A stretch of 30,079 nt of DNA from assembly GCA_011390135.1 (NCBI GenBank), contig JAABSZ010000021.1, forward strand, positions 1 through 30,079, read 5' to 3'. A model generated the notes under the pieces. That model was not told the DNA's origin and made no database searches. It saw nothing but the letters and a program-made list of their open reading frames with translations. The stretch comes from JAABSP01 sp011390135 (GTDB lineage: Bacteria > Desulfobacterota > Desulfobacteria > Desulfobacterales > JAABSP01). Position 1 is the stretch's first letter. The number at the start of each line of letters is the position of its first letter. This document shows, one piece after another, positions 14,993 to 23,511 of this stretch. The translations under genes and the position numbers were made by a program.

Positions 14993-16103
14993 AGGCGTCG
15001 AAGGTTTCGGCATCGGCTCCGAAATCGATATCGACACCCATCACCAGCAGTTCCGGACGCCACCGATATTTTCCCCGGATACGGACATAATCCTTTTCTG
15101 TGGTGGCAAAGATCTCCGCGCCGGATGATTTTCCGCGATCCATGATCTCACGGATATCTGATAGCCCATACGCGTAATGATCCGGAAAATTTTGAAACCC
15201 GCAGATGTTTCCCCCCTCTTTTTCCAGTGAACCGCGAAAGCCATGATTGTCCGCAATGCCGGAAAAGGCATAGATCCGGCGGCCCGATAAAGGGAAATCC
15301 TTGGGGGAAGGTTTTTGGACAACCTCTGATTCCAAGGCATTTGATGCCGATATCCGCATTCGGATGGCGGGCCGATGCATGGATTGGAATCGGGGAATAT
15401 TCCCGATAAAGGTTTCGATTCGGGTAAGATCACCGATCTCCCCTTCAGAGCGGGTGAATATGATGGCATCCGCGCGGGCCGATGCGGACGCCGGCTCCCG
15501 CAGGGGCCCCCGGGGCAGGATATGGCCGTTTCCCAGGGGATATCTTCCATCCATCAGCAGAAGATCGAGATCCCTATGGAGCCGCAGGTGCTGGAATCCG
15601 TCATCCAGAAGGATCACGTCGGGGCGGAACAGCTCTACTGCGCTCATCCCCCCGGCAAACCGGTCTCCTCCCACAATTACCGGAACCCCGGGAAGGGATG
15701 CGGCCATCATATAGGGCTCATCTCCGGCATCTTCGGGCCCAAGGAAAAGATTGGTTCCGTCGCTCACCACTCCGCCCGATTTCTGGGCGCTTCCGCCATA
15801 GCCCCGGCTGACGATGGCGGCCTTTGCTCCGAATTGGGCAAAACGCCGGGCAAGATACTGGGTCATAGGCGTCTTACCGGTTCCCCCGGTCGTCAGATTC
15901 CCGACGGAGATCACCGGACAGGGAAGTTTTTTTCGGGGCAGGAGACCGGCCACATAGAGCCGGGATCGAAGGCGGACCATGCCCCGATATCCGACCGAAA
16001 GTCCATAGAGAAGGGCCGCCGGTGAAAGGAGCGGATACTTTTGATGAGAGCTGATAATCCGCTCAACCTCCATTTTAATCGAGGTCATTTTGATCAAGGC
16101 CAT
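14958..16103 (-). CDS. lpxK: Tetraacyldisaccharide 4'-kinase LpxK
   Basis: LpxK phosphorylates the 4' position of the lipid A disaccharide at the inner membrane. The 381-aa protein has the P-loop SVGNLTTGGTGKTP (about 66-79), IVSRGYGG, DAGDEPYMMA, the DDGFQHLRLHRDLDLLLMDG motif and the ATTEKDYVR segment. It is the last gene of the minus-strand envelope operon, 15 bp after waaA. No clear Shine-Dalgarno precedes the ATG at 16103; alternative ATGs at residues 6 and 11 are possible. The 3' end overlaps kdsB tail to tail. Confidence 0.95.
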   Translation of the reverse strand: MALIKMTSIKMEVERIISSHQKYPLLSPAALLYGLSVGYRGMVRLRSRLYVAGLLPRKKLPCPVISVGNLTTGGTGKTPMTQYLARRFAQFGAKAAIVSRGYGGSAQKSGGVVSDGTNLFLGPEDAGDEPYMMAASLPGVPVIVGGDRFAGGMSAVELFRPDVILLDDGFQHLRLHRDLDLLLMDGRYPLGNGHILPRGPLREPASASARADAIIFTRSEGEIGDLTRIETFIGNIPRFQSMHRPAIRMRISASNALESEVVQKPSPKDFPLSGRRIYAFSGIADNHGFRGSLEKEGGNICGFQNFPDHYAYGLSDIREIMDRGKSSGAEIFATTEKDYVRIRGKYRWRPELLVMGVDIDFGADAETFDAFIRRCISPVTG

Positions 16104-16118
16104 AAAACGGATTCACGA

Positions 16119-17405
16119 CTACAGAGATGCCCGAAGAAATCCCCGGATCAAATCCAGGGTCTTCGAGAGCGCTCCACGGTTTTTCTCCAGCACACCTCTG
16201 GCTCGAAGCCCCTGTGCCTCTCGCCGCTGCTCATCATTGAAAAGTCCGGAAAAAGATCGATACAGTTCATCTTCATCCCGCACCTGAAGGGCTCCCCCAG
16301 CAGAGAGAAGCATCTCCGAGATCTCCCGGAATGATCCCATATGCGGCCCGAAAAAGACCGGAACAGCAAAACCGGCCGGCTCCAGGGGATTGTGTCCTCC
16401 AAAGGGAACCAGGCTTCCGCCCACAAAAGCGATATCGGCCACAGCATACAGATCCTTCAACAGCCCGATCAGATCGATCACGACCACATCCGACGCTTGG
16501 GAGGGCGCTTTTCCCTGCAGAAGATCCTGATATCGGACAGCATTGAAATTCGATCCCTCAAAAATCGACAGGATCTCATCGGCCCGATCCGGATTTCGGG
16601 GAACCAGGATCAGGGAAAGATCCTTCTCTCTTTTCTTCAACTTCAAAAAGGCTTGGGCCAGCATCGCCTCCTCGCCCGGATGGGTGCTGCCGGCCACGAT
16701 GATCCGCCGATGGTCCGGAATAAAAAGGGTTTTCCGGATCTTTCGGAGCCCCACATCCGGAATAGCGCGGATCTCCCCGTCAAACTTGAGGCTGCCCACA
16801 GATGTCACCCGCTCCGGCAAAACTCCGAGACGCCGAAAGCGTCGTCTATCTTCCGGAGATTGTGCGCAAATGTGGGAGAACTTGCCGAAGATCCGATCTG
16901 AAAAGGGAGAGAGCCTTTTGTATCCTTTGAAGGATCTGTCCGACAGGCGTCCGTTGATTAGAAGCACCGGCACTTTCCGCTTTTCCATCTCATGGAGAAA
17001 GTTGGGCCAGATATCCGTCTCCACCAGAATCACCAGATCCGGGGCAATATGCCGGACAACCCGCCGAACCGAAAAGATCAGATCCAGGGGAAAGGGAAAG
17101 ATCCGGTCGGCAACCTCTCCCAGGCGCTGCTCCGCGATGGAAAACCCGGTGCGGGTCGATGCGGAGAAGAGAAGAATCGCATTGGGATATTGCGCCCGAA
17201 GATGCTTTACCAGCGGAATCGCGGAGATGACCTCTCCCACGGAAAGCGCATGAATCCAGAGGGTGGGCTCTCTTGTCCGGGGAATATTTGGAAGCCGAAG
17301 GCCGATTCGCTCACGTAAGAGCTTCTTCCGTTTTCCGGAAATAGACCAGAAAGGCATCAGGATCAGCATCGCGGCGGTCAGAAGAATATTGTAGAAAAGC
17401 ATCAT
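16119..17405 (-). CDS. waaA: 3-deoxy-D-manno-octulosonic acid transferase WaaA (GT30), paralogue B
   Basis: This is the more canonical Kdo transferase of the two. It has an N-terminal membrane anchor (MMLFYNILLTAAMLILMPFW), the catalytic-glutamate motif HALSVGEVISAIPLVK, ILVETDIWPNFL, the intact GSTHPGEE motif, and FVGGSLVPFGGHNPLEP. The ATG pair at 17405/17402 follows AAGGGGG; the frame remains open further upstream but reads non-conserved sequence inside lptG. It lies between lptG (28 bp) and lpxK (15 bp). It likely performs the essential Kdo addition to lipid IVA. Whether it adds one or more Kdo residues cannot be read from sequence. Confidence 0.93.
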   Translation of the reverse strand: MMLFYNILLTAAMLILMPFWSISGKRKKLLRERIGLRLPNIPRTREPTLWIHALSVGEVISAIPLVKHLRAQYPNAILLFSASTRTGFSIAEQRLGEVADRIFPFPLDLIFSVRRVVRHIAPDLVILVETDIWPNFLHEMEKRKVPVLLINGRLSDRSFKGYKRLSPFSDRIFGKFSHICAQSPEDRRRFRRLGVLPERVTSVGSLKFDGEIRAIPDVGLRKIRKTLFIPDHRRIIVAGSTHPGEEAMLAQAFLKLKKREKDLSLILVPRNPDRADEILSIFEGSNFNAVRYQDLLQGKAPSQASDVVVIDLIGLLKDLYAVADIAFVGGSLVPFGGHNPLEPAGFAVPVFFGPHMGSFREISEMLLSAGGALQVRDEDELYRSFSGLFNDEQRREAQGLRARGVLEKNRGALSKTLDLIRGFLRASL

Positions 17406-17433
17406 CGCGCCCCCTTTCGATGTACCGTCTGTT

Positions 17434-18510
17434 CTACTCTGCATTGAGCAGCAGGATGATCCCGAGGCAGAAGAAGATGATATTGGCAACCCAGGCCGCG
17501 GCCATCGGCGGCAGCATTCCCGCATAACCCAAAGAGATGCAGAAGCTGTAGAAGATCCAGTAGAGAAAGGCCAGCCCCAGACCATAGGCGATGCTGGCCG
17601 GCATCCCCTCCTTCATCCGCTTTCTTAAAGCCACCCCGGACCCGACCACCGAGAGAATGATGCAGATAAAGGGAAATGCTATCTTTGCATGGAGATCCAC
17701 CCGGTAGAGGGTGGCGTCATACCCCTCGCTCTCCACCTTCCGCACATAGGCCAGCAGTTCCTTGAAATTCATCTCCTCGGAGGTTTTTACCACTCTCTTC
17801 AGATCATTGGGCAGGAGGTTGAATTCGATATACCGGGCCGGCAGAAAATTGACATCATAGGTCCCGGTCTCCGGTCTCCGCTCCTGCTCCATCACATTGT
17901 AGAGCATCCATCGCTTTCCCTGAAAAACCCCCCGCTTAGCGTCAATCCGCTGCGCCAGTCCGAAATCTTCGTCGAAGTTGTAGAGGGTGACGCCGTACAT
18001 GGCCTCGTGTGCGCTGTTGTAATATCGGATATAGAGGATCTCCCGGTCCTCTCTGATCCAGATATTCTTCTCCTTGGAGATCACCGCGGATTTCTGCTTC
18101 ACCTCCTGCAGCCAGATCCGGTTGGCTTTTGCCGAGGTGATGGGAACCACCCACTCGGTAAAGAAGAAGAGCAGAATCGTGCCGGCCACGCCAATGGTAA
18201 AGACCGGACGGACCAGGGCATAGACGCTCACCCCGCTGCTCTTGAGCGCCAGGATCTCGTTCTGCCGGCCCATCAGACCGAAGACGATGAGCACCGAAAG
18301 GAGCACACAGACCGGCAGGATCTGCGCGATGATAAAGGGGATGTTGAACCCGAAGAAGATCGCCGCCTTTGAAAAGGGGAGCCCTGCATCCATGAATTTG
18401 TCGATCTTTTCGAAGAAATCGATCAGGACGTAGATGCTCACCACCACCACCAGGACGATGAGCATGGATTTGATCATCTCCCGGCTCACATACTGATAGA
18501 TGATGGTCAT
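17434..18510 (-). CDS. lptG: LPS export ABC transporter permease LptG
   Basis: LptG pairs with LptF and the LptB ATPase to extract LPS from the inner membrane and push it along the LptC-LptA bridge. The 358-aa protein has three N-terminal membrane segments (from YVSREMIKSMLIVLVVVVSI onward), a periplasmic beta-jellyroll-like domain (about 130-260) and three C-terminal segments. NEILALKSSGVSVYALVRP is the conserved cytoplasmic coupling region. The start at 18510 overlaps the lptF stop (ATGA at 18507-18510). The distinction from LptF rests on order and similarity, so the two names could be swapped. Confidence 0.9.
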   Translation of the reverse strand: MTIIYQYVSREMIKSMLIVLVVVVSIYVLIDFFEKIDKFMDAGLPFSKAAIFFGFNIPFIIAQILPVCVLLSVLIVFGLMGRQNEILALKSSGVSVYALVRPVFTIGVAGTILLFFFTEWVVPITSAKANRIWLQEVKQKSAVISKEKNIWIREDREILYIRYYNSAHEAMYGVTLYNFDEDFGLAQRIDAKRGVFQGKRWMLYNVMEQERRPETGTYDVNFLPARYIEFNLLPNDLKRVVKTSEEMNFKELLAYVRKVESEGYDATLYRVDLHAKIAFPFICIILSVVGSGVALRKRMKEGMPASIAYGLGLAFLYWIFYSFCISLGYAGMLPPMAAAWVANIIFFCLGIILLLNAE

Positions 18511-19700
18511 TCGAGCCCGCTCCTCCTTCCCGCTATCCCGGTCTTGATCCGGTACATGATATAGGGCAGACCGAGCTTGACCGGCCGATCCTTTGCTGCC
18601 CGGTTGAGAAGATAGAGCCCCAGCAGGGTCATGACGATGTTGGGAACCCACATCCCGATAAAGGGCGGATAGAGCCCGGACTCTCCGAAGACGAGGCCGG
18701 CCGACAAGAGCAGATAGTAGAGGAGAAAGAAGGTGAGCCCAAGGCCGAGTCCGAAGGATTTCCGGGAGAACTTGGAGCCGACGCCCAGGGGAACTGCCAG
18801 AAGCCCCAGCGCAAGACAGGCAAATGGGATGGAGAACTTCTTGTGAAACTCGAGAAGTGCCTGGTAGTATCTCGCGTCCCGCTTCTTTTCGGTCTGCAGG
18901 AAATGGATAAGCTCATTGAAGAACATCTCCTTCTCATCTTTTGGACCCGTCCGAGCTGAGGTCATGGCCTGCTGCAGATCGAGGTTGAGATCATAGGTGT
19001 CGAAATCGACGGTGTTGACGGTGCGCTTGTCGATATCAGCCTGATTGATGATCCCGTCATAGAGGCGCAGTTGAAAGGCCGCCTTTCCGGGCCTTTGAAA
19101 CAGTTTTCCCCGGGGAGCTACGATAGTGACGGCCACTCCAATGCTTCGCTCGTCCCGGATAAAGATATCGACCAGCTCCCGGGTAGGCACGTCGATCCTG
19201 CTGACATAGAGCATCACCCCCTCGAAACTGTCGTTGAATGTCCGCTCCTTCAGGCCGATATCGAGGTTGGACGCGGCCACCTCGACCGTCAGATCCTTGA
19301 GCGACGTTCTCCCCCAGGGAAGGCCGTAGAGGATCATGAATCCGGTGATCAGGGTTCCGAAAACGGCAAAAATGATCACCGGCGGCAGCATCTGATAGAG
19401 GCTCACCCCGCCCGATTTCAGCGCCAGCACCTCATTGTCCCCGGACATCCGCAGAAAGGTGAGAAGCACCGACATCATCACCGACATTGGCAGGATGAAG
19501 ACGAGGAAATAGGGAACCGAATAGAGCAGCATCCGGAGGACCACCCCCATCCCGATCCGATAGTTGACCACCATGTTGGTGATGTCGAGGATCTGTGTCA
19601 GCAGGAAGATGAAGGTGAAGAAGATCCCGTTGAGCAGAAACGGCGGAATCAACTCCCGTAGGATGTACCGGTTCGCGGTGGTATTGAGGCTAAGGCTCAT
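18507..19700 (-). CDS. lptF: LPS export ABC transporter permease LptF
   Basis: The 397-aa YjgP/YjgQ-family permease starts MSLSLNTTANRYILRELIPP, followed by membrane segments FLLNGIFFTFIFLLTQILDI and others. The conserved DNEVLALKSGGVSLYQMLPP cytoplasmic motif, a periplasmic beta domain (about 140-270) and a C-terminal membrane half follow. The frame is open far upstream, but 19700 is the first conserved methionine and overlaps the stop of the peptidase gene (ATGA at 19697-19700). The LptB, LptA and LptC genes are not in the window. Confidence 0.92.
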   Translation of the reverse strand: MSLSLNTTANRYILRELIPPFLLNGIFFTFIFLLTQILDITNMVVNYRIGMGVVLRMLLYSVPYFLVFILPMSVMMSVLLTFLRMSGDNEVLALKSGGVSLYQMLPPVIIFAVFGTLITGFMILYGLPWGRTSLKDLTVEVAASNLDIGLKERTFNDSFEGVMLYVSRIDVPTRELVDIFIRDERSIGVAVTIVAPRGKLFQRPGKAAFQLRLYDGIINQADIDKRTVNTVDFDTYDLNLDLQQAMTSARTGPKDEKEMFFNELIHFLQTEKKRDARYYQALLEFHKKFSIPFACLALGLLAVPLGVGSKFSRKSFGLGLGLTFFLLYYLLLSAGLVFGESGLYPPFIGMWVPNIVMTLLGLYLLNRAAKDRPVKLGLPYIMYRIKTGIAGRRSGLE

Positions 19701-20722
19701 GGGAATCCCCTGGATCGACCGCATCCGATTGATCCGCATCCGCATCCGTTCATGCGCATTCGCATCGCATCCGCATCCTCGTCCTCTTCCTCGTCCCGGT
19801 AGTTCCGGCGCTTCTTTACCTGACGAAAAAAAGCGGCCGCCGCGGTGAGCGCCGCCAGGAAGAAGAGGATCTCGTACAGATTGATCGCGATGAATGTCAG
19901 CAGGGTATTCCGCTTGCCGAGATAGCGGTGCCAGTCCGCCTCCAGTTCCGGAAGGGAAAGGCCGAGGCCGGCTTGAACCGCCTCTTGGGGCGTCTCTCCC
20001 CGGGAAAGCCTGCCGAGGATCTCGCCCAATCCATTCTCTTCGTAGGTATGCAGGATATAGGTGATGATCGAGAGGCTCTGCGCATATGCCAGGATCAGCC
20101 CCCGCCGATCTCCGGGAAAGCCGTTTTCCAGATTCCGCAGGGGGATGAGACCATCGGTGAGCACTGCCCGGTGGAGTTCGGGCCGGGGGGTGTTGAGCAT
20201 CAGCTCCGAGACGCCGCCGCTGGCCCACTGTGCAACCCCCTCGTTGAGCCACCGGGGAAGGTTCTCATCCTCGATGTAGTGGTGCAGCAGCAGATGCACC
20301 AGCTCATGCTTCAGCGTCACCGGCAGGGTATAAGGGGCCCGGGTCATCCGGGAGTAGTCGATCACGATCCAGTTCTCCCGGGGCGCGGCAAATGCGCTGA
20401 TGTAGTTTCGGCCCCCCACCCGCTCAAAGGTCCGGGTATCCTTTACCAGCATGAGCCCCGGGATGAACTCGACCTTCCATCCGAAGACCGTCTCCAGCTC
20501 TGCGCGGATTTCCGGATAGATATCGGCCGTCTGCCGGGCCGCCCCTTCCAGCGGCTCCTGATATCGGATATAGATCTGCGGATGGCGGATCTCACCGACC
20601 GCATCGACGCCCTCCCCATTATTTTCGCCATCGGAATCCTGAGCCCAACAGATGCCTGTGAAGAAGAGTCCGATCCATAGCAGAAGCCATAGAAGAAGAA
20701 TGGTAGATTTCCGGATATGCAC
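19697..20722 (-). CDS. Membrane-anchored gluzincin metallopeptidase (peptidase MA-like)
   Basis: The 341-aa protein has a signal sequence (TILLLWLLLWIGLFFTGICW, residues 7-26), an extracytoplasmic domain with the zinc motif HELVH (H139, E140, H143) and the downstream ligand in LNEGVAQW (E161), a C-terminal membrane helix (about 273-297) and a short cytoplasmic tail rich in Glu/Asp then Gly/Cys. It looks like a periplasm-facing zinc protease; its substrate is unknown. The start is GTG at 20722, 15 bp after the rarA stop, with no strong Shine-Dalgarno. The stop overlaps lptF by ATGA, so it is translationally tied to LPS export. A role in processing an envelope protein is inference. Confidence 0.82.
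   Translation of the reverse strand: MHIRKSTILLLWLLLWIGLFFTGICWAQDSDGENNGEGVDAVGEIRHPQIYIRYQEPLEGAARQTADIYPEIRAELETVFGWKVEFIPGLMLVKDTRTFERVGGRNYISAFAAPRENWIVIDYSRMTRAPYTLPVTLKHELVHLLLHHYIEDENLPRWLNEGVAQWASGGVSELMLNTPRPELHRAVLTDGLIPLRNLENGFPGDRRGLILAYAQSLSIITYILHTYEENGLGEILGRLSRGETPQEAVQAGLGLSLPELEADWHRYLGKRNTLLTFIAINLYEILFFLAALTAAAAFFRQVKKRRNYRDEEEDEDADAMRMRMNGCGCGSIGCGRSRGFP
19716..19779 (-). repeat. Imperfect GGATGC-type repeat at the peptidase 3' end
   Basis: The plus strand shows repeated GCATCC/GCATCG/GCATTC hexamer-like units. In the coding direction they give a low-complexity MRMRMNGCGCGSIGCG tail. The units are mostly 6 bp but are interrupted by other spacings. It lies just inside the end of the peptidase gene before lptF. 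Confidence 0.65.
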
Positions 20723-20737
20723 TCGCTCGGTTGTCGA

Positions 20738-22150
20738 TCATGTTCTGTTTTCGTCATCCCCGTTACTGTTGGGGAGATCATCTTCCGCAGAAGCCGGGCT
20801 CTGGCCATTCTGACGCCGCCACTTTTCAAGGCGTTCGGCGATGGTCCGCTCATACCCCCTGTCCGCAGGGATATAGAAGCGCCGCCCCGCGAGCCGGTCC
20901 GGCAGATACTGCTGTTCGGTATACGCGCCCTCGTAATCATGGGCGTACTTATAATCTTTACCATACCCGAGCCCTTTCATCAAGGCGGTAGGCGCATTGC
21001 GGATGTGCAGGGGGACCGGAAGCGGGCCCGAATTTTGGATCTCGTCCTGTACCTCGTGCCAGGCCGTGTAGAGGCGGTTGCTCTTGGGCGCGGCCGCGAG
21101 ATAGACCGCGGCCTGCACCAGAGCGAGTTCCCCTTCGGGGGAGCCGAGATACCGAAAGGCTTCGGCCGCATTCATGACAACCCCGAGGGCTTCCGGGTCG
21201 GCATTGCCGATATCTTCGGAGGCCATCCGGATCAGGCGGCGGGCGATGTATCGGGGATCTTCCCCGGCCGACAGCATCCGGCCCAGCCAGTAGACGGCCC
21301 CGTCCGGATCGCTTCCCCGGATGCTCTTGTGGAGCGCGGAGATGAGGTTGTAGTGCTCCTCTCCGGATTTGTCATAGAGCAGCGCCTTCTCTCGCAGGGC
21401 ACGCGCCACATCCTCCACTCCGATGGGGTTTGACGGCTTTCCCCTCCCCTCCCCTTTTTCGATCCTTTGGACCATCAAAGATGCGGCAAGCTCCAAACTG
21501 TTGAGCGCGGTTCGGGCATCTCCGTGTGCGGTTCGGACGATATGGTCCAGTCCATCATCGGTGATTTGAAGGCCGGTCTTTCCCAGCCCCTGATCCGGAT
21601 TTTCAAGGGCCCGTTCGACAATAGTCCGGATCTCCGCCTCCGACAGGGGGGAAAGGGTGATGACCCGGCATCGGGAGAGGAGCGCGGGAATGACTTCAAA
21701 GGAGGGGTTCTCCGTAGTCGCGCCGATGAGGGTGATGAGGCCGCTCTCCACATGATGCAGAAAGGCATCCTGCTGGCTCTTGTTGAACCGGTGGATCTCG
21801 TCCACAAAGAGAACGGTTCGCCGCCGGCGCAGGGATCTTTCGGCCTTTGCGCTCTCGATCACGGCCCGGATCTCCTTGACGCCCGAGAGTACCGCAGAGA
21901 TCTGTTTGAAGCTCGACTTCGTGGTCTTTGCAATGATCCGGGCCAGGGTGGTCTTGCCGCAGCCCGGGGGTCCCCAGAGGATCATGGAGAAGAGGCGGTC
22001 CGTCTCCGCGGCATGGCGGATGGAGGTCCCTGGCCCCACTGCATCGGCCTGACCCACGAATTCATCGAGGGTTTTGGGCCGCATCCGATCCGCAAGGGGC
22101 GGCGCATTCTCCGGAGCCTCCCGCGCGGCCTGCTCAAAGAGTTCATCCAT
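20738..22150 (-). CDS. rarA: Replication-associated recombination protein RarA (MgsA) AAA ATPase
   Basis: RarA is a clamp-loader-like AAA+ ATPase that acts at stalled replication forks. The 470-aa protein has Walker A GPPGCGKTT (60-68), Walker B VLFVDEIHRF (about 113-122), sensor GATTENPSFEV, LLSRCRVITL and the RarA C-terminal region EHYNLISALHKSIRGSDPDG, YIARRLIRMASEDIGNADP, ending in helical tetramerisation sequence. It follows der by 23 bp, a gap made of a 14-bp tandem duplication, and has no evident Shine-Dalgarno. The acidic tail (residues about 452-470) is less conserved. Confidence 0.96.
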   Translation of the reverse strand: MDELFEQAAREAPENAPPLADRMRPKTLDEFVGQADAVGPGTSIRHAAETDRLFSMILWGPPGCGKTTLARIIAKTTKSSFKQISAVLSGVKEIRAVIESAKAERSLRRRRTVLFVDEIHRFNKSQQDAFLHHVESGLITLIGATTENPSFEVIPALLSRCRVITLSPLSEAEIRTIVERALENPDQGLGKTGLQITDDGLDHIVRTAHGDARTALNSLELAASLMVQRIEKGEGRGKPSNPIGVEDVARALREKALLYDKSGEEHYNLISALHKSIRGSDPDGAVYWLGRMLSAGEDPRYIARRLIRMASEDIGNADPEALGVVMNAAEAFRYLGSPEGELALVQAAVYLAAAPKSNRLYTAWHEVQDEIQNSGPLPVPLHIRNAPTALMKGLGYGKDYKYAHDYEGAYTEQQYLPDRLAGRRFYIPADRGYERTIAERLEKWRRQNGQSPASAEDDLPNSNGDDENRT

Positions 22151-22151
22151 A

Positions 22152-22179
22152 TGAAAATATCAGGCTGAAAATATCAGGC
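22152..22179 (-). repeat. Exact 14-bp tandem duplication between der and rarA
   Basis: TGAAAATATCAGGC occurs twice back to back (22152-22165 and 22166-22179, plus strand). The second copy contains the der stop codon and the first ends at the rarA start region. Because it occupies the whole ribosome-binding region of rarA it may affect rarA translation. Confidence 0.85.
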
Positions 22180-23511
22180 GGGCCGGCTTCTGCGGACCCG
22201 CTCCTTGAAGAAGAGGCGGATAGGGGTCTTGTCCAGTTTCAGATCCTCCCGGAACCGGTTGATCAGATACCGTTTGTAGGAGAAGTGAACCGCCTGGGGA
22301 TAGTTGACAAAGGCCACGAATGTCGGGGGGCCTGTCGCGACCTGTGTGGCATAGAAGAACTTGATCCGCCTTCCCCGGTGAAGAGAGGGCTCGTTGCGCC
22401 GGGTCGCGTTCTCCAGGATCTTGTTGACCTGACCCGTTCCGACGCGGAGGGAATACTGTTCATAGATCCCTTTTACCGTGGGAAAAATCTTTGAAATCCG
22501 CTTTCCGGAGAGGGCCGAGAGCGTCAGAACCGGCGCGAAGTTCAAAAACCCCGCGTCCATCTTCAACTGCTCCCGGAGCCGCTTGGCCATCTGCCGGTCC
22601 GCCTCCACAAGATCCCACTTGTTGAAGAGAAACGCGAATCCGCAGCCCCGGTCATTGGCATATCCGGCAATCCTTATGTCCTGATCCGTGATCCCCTCTT
22701 CGGCATCCAGAAGCAGCAGCGCCACATCGCACTCCTCAAGGCTCTTCAGGGCCTTGATCACCGAAAACTTCTCCAGCTTCTTCCCCACCTTACTCTTCCG
22801 GCGGATGCCCGCGGTGTCGATGATCCGAAAAGGCTGGCCCTCGAACTCGAAAAGGGTGTCCACCGAATCCCGGGTGGTTCCGGCCACCTCACTCACCACC
22901 ATCCGCTCCTGTCCCAGCATCTTGTTGACCAGGGAGGATTTGCCCACATTGGGCCGGCCAACCACCGCGATCCGGATCTCCTGCTTTTCCGCAGAGGCTC
23001 TATCGGGAAGATCGAACCGGGGAAGGGTCGGAACCAGCGCGTCCAGGAAATCATTGACCCCGTACCCGTGGGCCGCGGAGACCGGGAAGGGCTCTTCAAT
23101 GCCTAACACATAGAAATCATCGAGAAGATTTTCCCGCTCCGGCCCGTCGATCTTGTTGACCGCGGTAAAGACCGGTTTTTCAACCCCCCGGAGCATCTCG
23201 ATCAGGTCCCGGTCAAAGGGGGAGATCCCCGATTTCCCGTCCAGCACCAGAACGATCGCGTCCGCAGCTTCCACGGCCTGGTCGATCTGAAACCGGATCT
23301 GCCGGCTGAACCCATCCTCGTCCCTGTCCAGAAATCCGCCCGTATCCACAAGGGTGAACTCGGTCTCATCCCACCGGACATCCCCGAAGTTCCGGTCACG
23401 GCTGACGCCCGGATAGTCGTCCACGATCGCGTTCCGGGTGCGGGTGAGCCGGTTGAAGAGGGAAGACTTCCCCACATTGGGTCTCCCCACAATGGCAACG
23501 ATTGGTTTCAT
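22174..23511 (-). CDS. der: Ribosome biogenesis GTPase Der (EngA)
   Basis: Der is an essential double GTPase for 50S subunit assembly. The 445-aa protein carries two G domains. The first has GRPNVGKSSLFNRL, DTGGF and NKIDG; the second has GRPNVGKSSLVNKML, DTAGIRRKSKVG and NKWDLVE. A C-terminal KH-like domain (about 355-445) ends in basic residues. The ATG overlaps the stop of the upstream membrane protein gene (ATGA at 23508-23511). The only shared feature with that membrane protein is this coupling. Confidence 0.97.
   Translation of the reverse strand: MKPIVAIVGRPNVGKSSLFNRLTRTRNAIVDDYPGVSRDRNFGDVRWDETEFTLVDTGGFLDRDEDGFSRQIRFQIDQAVEAADAIVLVLDGKSGISPFDRDLIEMLRGVEKPVFTAVNKIDGPERENLLDDFYVLGIEEPFPVSAAHGYGVNDFLDALVPTLPRFDLPDRASAEKQEIRIAVVGRPNVGKSSLVNKMLGQERMVVSEVAGTTRDSVDTLFEFEGQPFRIIDTAGIRRKSKVGKKLEKFSVIKALKSLEECDVALLLLDAEEGITDQDIRIAGYANDRGCGFAFLFNKWDLVEADRQMAKRLREQLKMDAGFLNFAPVLTLSALSGKRISKIFPTVKGIYEQYSLRVGTGQVNKILENATRRNEPSLHRGRRIKFFYATQVATGPPTFVAFVNYPQAVHFSYKRYLINRFREDLKLDKTPIRLFFKERVRRSRPA

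Noticed and set aside
15375..16025. 216-aa plus-strand open frame
   Set aside because: It is antisense to lpxK with no domain; lpxK is certain from its P-loop and DDGFQH motifs.
19701..20252. Extended LptF N-terminus up to 20252
   Set aside because: The added residues are arginine-rich and lie inside the peptidase gene; the conserved permease start is at 19700.
20717..21433. 238-aa plus-strand open frame
   Set aside because: It is antisense to rarA and lacks any recognisable motif.
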